A model generated the notes under the pieces. That model made no database searches. It was not told where the DNA came from and worked only from the letters and a program-made list of their open reading frames with translations. Positions 22,938-34,900 of a stretch of 64,000 nucleotides of DNA are shown here, one piece after another. The DNA comes from Atherinomorus stipes (Eukaryota; Chordata; Actinopteri; Atheriniformes; Atherinidae). The stretch lies in assembly GCA_023101725.1 (NCBI GenBank), contig JALJCO010010226.1, positions 62,001-126,000 on the forward strand, written 5' to 3'. The translations under genes were made by a program, and so were the position numbers. Numbering within the stretch: position 1 is the first letter of the stretch; each line of letters opens with the position of its first letter.

Positions 22938-25900
22938 ATGACTTCAGTAATCTGGGAGCTGGTCCTCCTCACCGGCATCCTGACAGCGGGCTCTCTGGGA
23001 GCTTCCCCGCAGTCTCGCGCCCAGCGGCGGCAGGGCCTCTCACCCGGTCCCCTCACACCACGGACTTCCCCGCAGATCCCTCAGCAGGTCTACGACCCCT
23101 CCGATGATTTTGGATCTATTGAGCACACTTCTTTAGAGGTGCAAAGTACGGAGATCCAGCAGGAGGATTACAGCTTAGAGGTGCAGCGGGGCGCGAGACC
23201 GGGCGCAGACAAGATCAGGACGCACGCGGGACGGGGACGTGACAGTGGAGGTCGGTTTAGTACATGCGGTGCAACCTGTCAGCATCCACCTGCTGAACAA
23301 GCTGAGGATGAAGTCAAAGCGCCGTTTTCCTCAGTAACTTTGCACCAGACCTGTTGAACTTCTGCTCTAATGCTGCCTTCTTTCTTTCTTTCTTTCCCAT
23401 TTTTTGCAAAGCTGACGGCACTGACTCCAAGTTTCTTCGCTACCAACCATCTCATCGCCTGCCGCCCCAGAAAAGCCAGCAGGTCTCACCGCTGCAGCAG
23501 GAGGCTCGTCCATCTGGATCCTGGCAGCCTCGACGCTCCGGCGGCTCCGCTGCGTCCATCAGAGCCAGCGCAGGTAGGCAGAAGCCCCCAGATCATACCC
23601 AAACACTGACGGAGACAGCTCCCTCCCCTTTTATTTCATATAAACTAGCATCCTGTTTGCAATCAGTTAAGCCAAATGATTTGATTCACTCCAACTCATC
23701 TGACCAAAACTGCTCCAAATACTCTGTTTTTAGAATAACTTTTAAAGCTCACGCAGTTAGATTTTCTTAATTTGACAAGTTGTTCACTTTTCTCCGTGTT
23801 ATGAGTTTCTATGACATCCATTAGATATTTTGCAGTCAGTGTTGAATAATTTCTATTAAATGAGTAGAAATAATTTAAAGGAATAGTACACCCACAGAAC
23901 GATGGTCCTTCATTTTCTACTCACCCTCATGCTGAGCAAGAGTCTGGAGCACTTTTTTGATATCTCAAATGCAGCCGGACTTTATGTAAATGGAGTTCAC
24001 CAGCGCTTTAAACAAAAAGGTCCATAAAAGTCCACAAAAACTTGTCAATATTCCTCCATACTGCTCGTCCAATGTAATCCAAGTGTCCTGAGTGGGTAGC
24101 CCATAATTTACCCGAACAACATCATTTAGTATATTTTTGTAGCCTAAACAGTAGAGCATCGCACTTCCGCGAAGCGCGTCAATGCCAGTTCACAACACTA
24201 CGGAGACCACGGCAGACGAGATCACGCGTTCTCTTTTTCTTTCTTTCTTTCTTTTAAATCAATAGCCAACCCCCTCTTGTGTTTGTCCGCAGCTCATTTA
24301 CTCTTGGCACAATGTAGACAGCAACTTTCTTCTTCTATGCTTGCATTATTGGCAGAGTATTCACCGCCATGGTTTCCATAGTGTTGTGAACTCGCACGAA
24401 CACGCTAATAGAAACTGCAATATACTACTTGCATGAACTGATTAATCCAGGTGTGCCTGACCTCAATAACTGGCCAGACACACCTGGATTAATCAGTTTG
24501 TCCAGTAATGAAAGACAGGAAACAAAGGAGCTACCGTAAGTTGAGGAAGTAGTGGAGCTGTGTATTGAGCCCATTGGTAAGGTTTAGAAAAAAAAATGAG
24601 GATTTACTTTAAAATTTGTAAAGTAAATCCCACCAAAAACAAACTTTTGCTTGATCTCCTCTTAACTTTGCATCTGTAAATCCACACACTAAAAACTCCT
24701 GGGTCAAAAATAACCCATTATGGGTCAAAATAACCCATTATGGGTTATTTTTTGACCCCCTGCTGGGTTAAAAAGGGACCAACCCAGAAATTTGGGTTGA
24801 ATATTTGACCCAGAAGTTGGGGCAACAACCCAACAACCCAAATGTCTGGGTTGAAATAACCCAGAAATTAGTTGGTCCCTTTTTAGCGTAGCAGTTTGAC
24901 CCAGGACTCTTTAGTTTGCATTTAAGCATTTAGAAATAAGTTTTTTCTTTACTGTAACTCTTACATTTCTTATTTATTAATGATTGATCACAATCACAGT
25001 TTCTGTTGTCCCAAATAAACCCCAATAAATTGCAACAGTAACAGAACTACAAATACAAACAAAAACATTACAAAGGCATCAAAAGCATCATTTGCTTCTC
25101 TGCACAGCAACAAGATCCAACTGCAGAAACCGGCCTATAGACCTGGTCTTCATCATAGACAGCTCCCGCAGCGTGCGCCCCGCTGAGTTCGAAAAGGCCA
25201 AAGAGTTCCTGCAGGACACGGTGGACAGCTTGGCCATCAGCTCCGATGCCACCCGTGTCGGCCTCGTTAATTATGCCAGCACGGTGCAGATCGAGTTTCT
25301 GCTCAACACCTATTTCGACAAGTCCTCCCTGAAGCAGGCGCTGGCCCGTGTGGAGCCCCTGGCTTCAGGCACCATGACAGGCATGGCCATCAAGACCGCC
25401 ATGGAGAAAGCCTTCACCAAGGAGGCCGGGGCCCGATCCGGCTCCATGAACATCGCCAAGGTGGCCATCATAGTGACAGACGGGAGGCCTCAGGACAAGG
25501 TGGAGGAGGTGTCAGCGGCTGCACGGGCGTCTGGGATCGAGATCTACGCAGTCGGGGTAGACAGAGCTGATATGGCGTCCCTGCGACTCATGGCCAGCCA
25601 CCCACATGATGACCATGTCTTCTATGTGGAGACGTATGGGGTCATAGAGAAGCTCACCTCCAAATTTAGGGAAACGTTGTGTGGTAAGGATGATGATAAT
25701 GGGAGTGGAGATAATCCAGTAGATGCCAAAACCGATGATAACGGACTAGACCTAAATGACAGGGGAGACGGTAATGGGATAAATATTGACCGTGAGGATG
25801 AAGGGAACAACGGTACGTCAGATCCATCCTTTTACATGTTGGCCTGTGATCATATGGGCAGCACCATAGAGGGAAACGGCATTTTAAAGTCACTGATCTT

Positions 25901-28900
25901 CTTCTTTGGTCTTGAAAACGAGGCCACAGTAACTTATTCACCACCACTTGTTAGAATCGGATGTCCCTGGAAGGAGTTTACGAACTCTCAACATGCAAAG
26001 TGGTGTTAATGCAGTTGGCATTAAAATCTACAATAAGTTCCACACTAACCAGTTTGAAGAAGAGGACAAAACTCTGATCACACGCCGACTCAGAGCAACA
26101 TCCTTTAAAATGTTCGGACCCCGACATGATGCTGCCTGTAGCTCACAGGGAGGCTGCACCGCATTTCATGCTGCATGCCACGCGCCCTGCACAGTTAGCA
26201 GCAGCTGTGCTAAGCTGGTCCCCAGGTTTGGCTTCTGCAACCTCTGGTAGACATTAACAGGCATATAAAGACAGAAAAAGACTACATTAGCTTGTGCTAA
26301 ATGCAGCTAAGATGTTTTTGATTGGATGTAATTAGATTGAAAGACATTTTACAGAACTATCTTTAGATAATGTTGCGCGTTATGTTCTAATTATGCTTTT
26401 TTGCCCCTCAAATGGGCTAAATCCTTACAATGATAGTGATATAAACAAAAAAATGAAGAAGATGTGGGTATTAGGGAATGATAATACATATTTTCCTTTG
26501 TGTATTCATGTACAGTATTTATACTAAGTGTTGTACAGGAGGCAAATGAAATTCTTACTCTAACCCATTGGCTCGGTGCTGAGATGAATTTGGATGATAT
26601 CAGAACTTGGACAGTTTAAGTACGGTGGTTTCATGCAGATGAAAACACAGTTTTCATATCTAATAACATGCAATGTCCCTAAAAAGTCACAGTGGTATGT
26701 TTTTCTGAGATATTGCTGCACGTCTTTGTTGTGTAACAGCAAAATTTCATACTAAAATACATTCCTGCTAACAGGAGCCTGACTGATGATTGGTGAATTC
26801 AGGATTTAAGTGTCTGGCTTTTTAGTTTTTGCAGTTATGCTACATATTCATAGCAGCAGCCATCTAGTCCACACTGCAAAAACTCAAATCGTACCAAGTT
26901 TATTTTTCTAATTTTTAGTCAAAATATCTCATCACACTCAAAATAAGGCAAAATTACCTAAAGAGAAACATTTCAGTGAGACATAGGAACTTTTTTTGAG
27001 GCAATGCATTTTATTTCAAGAAAATCTTATCAATAAAATTTTCAGTGATTTACTGGCAGATTTTTATTTTATTTTATTTTATTTTATTTTATTTTATTTT
27101 ATTTTATTTTATTTTATTTTATTTTATTTATTCATTCATTTATTTATTTGCATTTTACAAATAAAGAAAAAATCTTGGCACTCTTAGAATAAGTCAAAAA
27201 AGAAATTGCCTTTTTTTTTTTTTTTTTTTTTTTTTAATAAGCAGCAATGCACGGATCCGATACTGTGACTCAAACCGATCCAGCCTTTTTTTTTTTTTAT
27301 CATCATACACAGCAGCATAGTTACAGTAATCTTGTCTCTTCAATTCTATGTTTGCAACGCCGGTGACGTCATCACCCAGAGCAGAGAAGTGTTATTTATC
27401 TCTTTTTGCTGCTAATGTACCTTCATTTGTTTACAGATAAGTACATTTATATCTGTGTTGATTTGTTACCTTTTCTAACAAGGCTAAATGTTTATGTCAG
27501 ACCTGATGCCTTCACTCACACGGTGAGGTATACGCTTCATTCATTCGGATCGGTATCGGGTATCAGCCGATATGCTCAGCCCAGGTATCGTATCAGACCG
27601 GGTCAGAAAAAACTGGATCGGTGCATCTCTAGTAAGAAGCAAAAAAAAATCTGCCAATAGAAAAAGTAAAATTTTCCAGATAATATTACTTGAAATAAGA
27701 TGCATTTGTCTTAAAACAAGTTTCTATATCTCACTGAAATGTTTCTCTTTAGGTGATTTTGTCTTATTTTAAGTATGATGAGATATTTTGACTGAAAATT
27801 AGAAAAATATACTTGGTAAGATTTGAGTTTTTGCAGGGTATCTCATTACAAAATATGTTCCTGTGACTTTTAGCAGTTTATTTGCAGCATATCAAATTAT
27901 GTTTCACTCCCAAGTTGTGGTATCACCCAAACGAGCAAGCTTTCGGCTGCACATAGTAAAGTAACATGCGACATGGGTGTCTCATATTTGGAGTAAAAGC
28001 TTGCTCTTGAATGCAAGGTTGAATCTCTAAAGTGAATTCAGCTAAACTCTGTCTCTCTGAGAACAGCTGCTTGGCAGCAGCTGTGACATCACTACTGAAG
28101 ACACAAACAGTGAAATCCTCAGTAGAGTTCGAGATATAAATTGTGTGTATAACTGGTTTACACAAACTTGAATTTTTCTTGGAAAATCAAGATGATATTG
28201 AAGCAACTTCAATCCAAAAGCCAGTGTACTACATCTTTCACAATTAATTCAAACCTGATGATAAATTCAATATAACATCACTGTAGCTGAATCACAGAGA
28301 TCAAGCAATGACCTGCATGTGATCATTAATCACTCACATCCACTAACACAGAAGTACAACACAGAATGACTGACCAGAATGACATAAGCCAATCAGACAA
28401 TGAAGTTTTCCCTTTCAGGTCTGGATGCATGTGCTCAGGGACACACCTGCCAGCACATCTGCATCAGTAGCGGCAACTCGTACACCTGCAGTTGTCGCCC
28501 AGGCTATGTCTTGAACCTGGACAAGAAAACATGCTCACGTAAGAATTTTTCTCTTATTGATTGATTTTGTCTCCAGAAACTGCTTCAGAAAAAGTTTTGT
28601 TTTATATTCAGGTTTATCTTGCTGAATTATATCATTACAAATAATGTTAAAGAAGGAATTCAGACAAAACCATGGAAAGCTGAGTTAGCGCACTGTGCTG
28701 CAGACGCTGCATACCATCCCTTGTTGCAAATGTTCTGGCTTGCCCTAAATAGTCGGGCTGACACTATTCAACACAGATTATGTAAGGGAGAGTCTGGACT
28801 GATGAGGAGGGGAAAATCCTCTCTGTTATCAGCAGACTCAGAGCTGTTTCAGCGTGACGTGGGATTGTGTCTTTCAGGTTCAGATGCTTGTGCTCAGGGG

Positions 28901-31900
28901 CACGACTGCCAGCACATTTGTATTAACGGTGGTGGTTCGTACACCTGCAAATGTCCAAATGGATACGTGTTGAATGCAGATCAGAAAACATGTTCACGCA
29001 AGAACGTCCATTTTTCTTAATAAAAGATCGATCTATATTAAAAAGAAGGCAGAGTAAACTGTCTAGATTATACCAGGAATATGATTATTTGAAGCCTTGT
29101 CACAGCAAAGGCAGGATAAATAGATGTGCATGTCTACAGTCTTCATCAGTTTGTGCACAAGAACCAAAAACTTTCCAGCCAACTTTAGAGGATTAGAAGT
29201 AACTTTCCTTGTGATCCAGCAGAGGGCGCTACAGTTCCAATTCAACCTGAATCTCACCTTTTTCTCACCTTGGAAACTAGAAAGCAAAGATGAGCTGAGA
29301 GTTTAATTGAAAAGGAAACTGGATCTTTTCTTGTTTCTTTACATTTCACCTCAGCTCCTGTCCAAGCATAACATCAACTCTGAGCTAGGGATGGGCATAT
29401 TGATATCCTGGAGTTGATACTTCGATACCAGCCAGACAAAATATCGGAAATGATACTTTTTTGAGTATGAGATACCACTGTACTAGAGATGCAATATCAT
29501 TTCCCCCTATCGGTATAGACCTATATTGGCCTTATAACTGAGTATCGGACATCGGCCAGCCCACCGATATTTAACTGATATGTAATCGATCAGCCCACTG
29601 TTTCTAAACTCTAAAAACCCCAAAAGAACTTCTTTTCAAAATCTTCTTTTTTACAGACTTAAAACTTCTAAAGACTAAAGGCCTTTACACACCGGGGGGG
29701 ATGCGAATAAGCGGGAGGGAAGTGAGAATAGGTAGGGGGGGGAGGGAAGAGTTTGTTTATATACAATACACACGTCGAGGGAGAGTTAGGATGATGGAGA
29801 AGAAAAAGCTCGCATTCGTTTTTTAGGGGGGAGGGGAGGGAGAGGAGGGGGGGGGGAGGGGGGGGGGGTGAAGTGGAACCTCGAGGATGCTGAAAAAGGG
29901 AGATCAATCGAGAGGGGGGAAGGGGGGGGGGGATAAAAAAACCAATGGTAATTAGCTAATAAGGTCGAGTGGGTAGGGGAAGGAGAAAAATTTCTTTTTC
30001 GGCGGCGCCCCCCCCCCCCGTTGCCGGATGAGAAAAAAGAGTGCTGCCTGCAAAAGAAAGGTGATAACACGTGAGAGATAATGATGCAGGAAGAGGGAGC
30101 AAATGGTGTTTTTTTTTGTGGTGGTCTGGGTGGGGGTGGGGGGGCGGGGGGGGTTTGGTGGGTGGGGGGTGGTGCGTGTGGCGGAGGGGAAAATGAAGAG
30201 AGTAGAGATCAGAAAGAAAAAAAAAATCGAAAAAGAGAAATGTGATATTGTGTTTGATGTGTGTGTTGGTGTGGAGGTTAGATTGATGTTAGTGTGGTTT
30301 TTCTGTTCTGGGTGATAGAGGGAAATGGGGTAGGGGTGTGTAGGAGGGGTGGGAAAAATATCGAAACACTGAAAAATCGCGATATTTTCATGTGCTGATA
30401 TCATGTTAACCTTTAAAAACATGGTATCGATCTATTTTGGAATGAAATCTTGCAATATTTCATTGTGCTGTTATGAAATCTCGCAAGAATTGAACAAAAA
30501 TTTCACAATATTCTCATATGTTGATTTGACATTCAAAAATGTGGTGTCGATCTATTTTACTAACAAAATCTTGTGATATTTCATCGTTCTATTTGGAAAT
30601 CTAGAAAACAATGAAATCTCGCGAGATTTTTGTAAGTAAAGTAGATCGATAGCGCGTTTTAAATGGCGATTTGATATCGGCATATGAAAATATCACGATA
30701 TTCAAGTTTATCGATATTTTTTCCTACCCCTATTTTTCAGAGCGTCAGAAACAGGTAACAAAACTGCTTTTTGCAATGACTGCTTTTTTCAGCTTTAATA
30801 TCGGTATCGATATCAGTTATAGGCCACATGAGTTTTAAAGTATCGACATATCGGATATTGGCCAAAATTGCAATATCGTGCATCCCTACACTGTACAGAC
30901 ACAAAACATGCAAGTTGTTTCCACTTCTGAGAGTTTTAGGCGATGAAAGCAGTCAGATTGTAGCTTCTGTGTCGCATGATGGTGGTAGCCTATCAGATGT
31001 CATGATTATGCTGCTACTGTCAAAGTCAACTTTATTGTCAAATGTGCCACATGTTAGACATTCAACACAGATGAAATCACATTCCTCTCAAACCCACGGT
31101 GCATATGAATAAAATATAATAAACTGTAAGATAAAAATATAGGAATCCGCTCGGATAACCTAGAAATCTAAACACGAAAATAAGTTTAAACCTTAAAAAA
31201 AAGATTACAGATTTACAAATAGGGTGACAGTAGACAATGTGAACGGTATTGCAATCCTAATGTAGGAAGTAGTGCAAATATTACAGTGCACTGACAATGC
31301 AACTGTAGCATGTAACAGTAAGTTTTTAGCAACGCAACAGTACAGTGGTCCTGATGGACAACAGTGCAAATAGTCAATGTAAAAAATGTCAGTGATGATG
31401 ATGATGTTTGTTATTTTTCAGTGCTTTAATGCAGGTTATTGCACAATATGAATTGGTAAATTTGTAATATTACTATTACATTTTATATTTGAACATTTTC
31501 CACTGAATAAATGTAAATAATCTTAACCTGTTCTTGAGTTATTTAATAATTGAAAGAAGTTTTAATCTTATTTTTGTTTAATTTGCTCATCAATATAATT
31601 AATTATTGTTTTAAAAGCATTTCTTTCCAGTACTTCTGTTCTCAAGTTTTACTTTTATCTAATATTGCCCTTGTATTCAAGATATTAATGAAAACTGTAC
31701 AATCATGGGTTTTCTTTAAAAGGGACAAAAACTATTGGTATTGATTAAAAAGTACCATAAACTACTGGTATCGTATCGACTGGAAAAATTTCTGTATCGC
31801 CCATCCCTACACTGAACTGATGCAGCACCTAAGCTGAATGCTGATTGGCTGAAAATCAAAAATAGGGCAGAAAGACCCAACTTTGACCGACAAAGTCATA

Positions 31901-34900
31901 CTTCTTAATAAATACAATAAAGCCCAAGAAACACCCTCGTGAGTCAAGAATAGCTGGTCGCAATGTTTTCTGATGACGATCTAAACTTTTAAGAGGTCAT
32001 TTTTACAAGTGTCACAGAAGCTTGAGGGTAAATAACAACAATAGGAAAGTTAAAAACCAAAACTATGTTTCAAGCTGTTCCATAGTTTGAGCCCTGCCTC
32101 CATTAACAGTAGGAAGCCAAAACTGGTCTCACAACTGGTCTATGCAAACAATAATGAAATTGACTACACAAGAGACAGAACTCATGAAACTCCAGTAAAA
32201 GTTGATTTAAAAGGGTAATATATAAGTATTAACCTACTGCTGCTCCTTGAACTCTGTTTTGCTCACCTGTTTTTGTCATTAATAGCTGGATAAAAGCAGA
32301 AATATCTGCTTTATTACATAAAATGGAAACTAGAATGAATTTTCAAGATTAAATCCTTCTTTATGTTTAGACGTACCTGAAGACTCACGAAGCTCCACTG
32401 ACTGAAGGTGAAATATAATGTATTATTAGAACAACATACGTATTCTTGAGTAGCTTTTAGCACAAATATATGTTCCTTTTGGGGCTAAAAAGAGCTTTCG
32501 TGGATTTTTCTTGACTAATCCAGTTACAAATGAATCGTCTTTGGCTTAAGAGCCACCAGGTCTTAGCGACTTAAAGGTTATTTCGAATCTGAACGCACCT
32601 TGGAAGTTTTTAACACCCATTTGGGAGCAATTTTATTCATTCTTTTCAAAAAGTGGCCATTTTTCTCCTAGAAGTTACATTCGGATCACTAAATTACAAC
32701 AGATAACTTGTTACTGATCCTATCTGGCAACCTGGTTTTGTGGTATTACTGAGGTGCCTGATGCATGTTGATGCCTCTCTTTTCAGGTTCTGATCCATGT
32801 GCGCAGGGACATGACTGCCAGCACATGTGTGCAAACAGTGATGATTCATATATCTGCAAGTGCCGAGCGGGATATATGTTAAATGCAGAACAAAAAAAAC
32901 ATGCTCACGTAAGACCTTGCTATGATGTCCATGTCACTACTAACTGTGTTTATCAGCTGATGTAGGCGTCTCTTTTCAGGCTTAGATTCGTGTATGCAGG
33001 GGCTTTATAAAAACATAACTTGTTTTTGGCCCATCATAATATCCAAAATATGCAAAAATTCAAGTTTAAAAATATTTGAGAGAAACATAACTGTGTCAAA
33101 ACTTCACAAACCAAAGCAAATCAGTATTATAACATAATGAATTGGTGACTTGAACTGATTAAAGTGGACTTTCACAATGCATGTAAACACTTCCATCTGA
33201 CTGCAAATTTGCCACCATATGTTCAAATATTAGCAGTGGCTAGTTGAGCTATAACCATCAACAGCTATAACCCCTTAATAAGCATGTAAACGTAACAGAG
33301 TATCATCTGTAAGGGCTCATTTAACTTGAGCTTTCAGATGAGACAAGTATGATTTGAACACATACAGACAAAATCTCCAAAAAGCTCAGAAATGATGGTC
33401 TGCATTAATTCAATGCTGGTTGAAAGAATGTTAACCTGAGCCAGGAGCAACAACAACAGCTGATTTAACAACAAAGGACTAAAAACAATAAAACAGCAAA
33501 AAACTAATGAAAGTCGAGAGAAGAGCTGTACTTCACAACATTTAAATGTTAAGGACCGCTGGTTTATATGACTAATTTGCTTGAATAACACTAGACTAGA
33601 CAAACCTGCAAACTAAAAAGTCCTGGGTCAAACTGCTGGAATAAAAATGGACCACAGATTTCTGGGTTATTTCAACCCAGACATTTGGGTTGTTGGCCCA
33701 ACTTCAGGGTTAAAATAACCCAACATTGTAGTCAATATAATCCAATTTCTGGGTCAAATATTTAATCTGAAAGTTGGGTAAGAAAAAAAAAACAACTTCT
33801 GGGTTGGTCCCTTTTTAACCCAGCGCCCAGGGAGTTTTTAGTGTGCGGTAAACACAACAGCTGTACCAGGAACTTTGGCTCCAACAGGGAAGCTCTGATG
33901 ATATGAGATATCATCATGTCTGGTTTCTTTCCAGGTTCTGATCCATGTGATCATGGACACGATTGCCAGCAAATTTGTGTAAACAGTGATGACTCGTACA
34001 CCTGCAAATGTGAAGAAGGATATGTGTTGAATCCAGACAACAAAACATGCTCACGTAAGAACTTTCTCTTAGACGAGTGTGACAGTAGGTTTCTTGTCAT
34101 GGACAGTAACATCATGTGCAGCTTTGAGTTGGCTAGATGTGAAAGTCTGTCTTTCCAGGTTCAGATACATGTGCACACGGACATGACTGCCAACACATAT
34201 GTGTCAGGATTGATGAGTCGAACGTGTGCAAATGTCAAACGGGATATGTGTTGAATGCAGACCAGAAAACATGCACACGTAAGAAGCTGGACCATTCCTC
34301 TTTTTCAGTATCTCAACATGTTTTCTAAACTGAAGAGTGGTAAGAATGGAGCTGTTTGAATTTTGTCATCAGCTTTGGAGGTGTTGTTTCTTTTCAGGGT
34401 TGGATGTATGTGCCCAGGGGCACGACTGTCAACATATTTGTTTCAAAAGTAATGACTCGTATGTCTGCGAGTGTCGAGTGGGATATGTGTTGAACGCAGA
34501 CCAGAAAACATGCTCACGTAAGGATTTTAACTCTACTTCTCACACCACAAACACAAGGATAACTTGATGAGTATCTGTTACATTGTGATTTATTTCCTTA
34601 GCTTTAATCTGATTTTAGCTGTGAAAACTTCAGGTTCACCATGAAGTAGATATGAGAGACTGGGCGTGGTCGCAGGAAGGAGCTCCAAAAACACAAACAT
34701 TTATGTGATGAGATGCTGATGTGTGAGCTTTTCCTTTCAGGCTCAGATCCATGTGCTGTGGGACATGACTGCCAGCACATATGTGTCAGAAACGGGGCCT
34801 CGTACAGCTGCAAGTGCCGGGTGGGATATGTGCTGAATGTGGACAAGAAAAACATGCTCACGTAAGAAATCTTCCTTTTGTTTTTGTCTCACATGCTTCA

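Noticed and set aside
25948..26250. Cysteine-bearing open frame after the matn3 vWA exon
   Set aside because: Follows the donor, has no match to a matrilin module, and no acceptor in the right phase; taken as intron.
27060..27130. Regular repeat that could be mistaken for an array
   Set aside because: A simple (TTTTA)n microsatellite without spacers; not a CRISPR, as expected in a vertebrate.
30103..30315. Open frame in the G-rich block
   Set aside because: Low-complexity composition with valine/glycine runs from G-tracts; no domain and no splice context.
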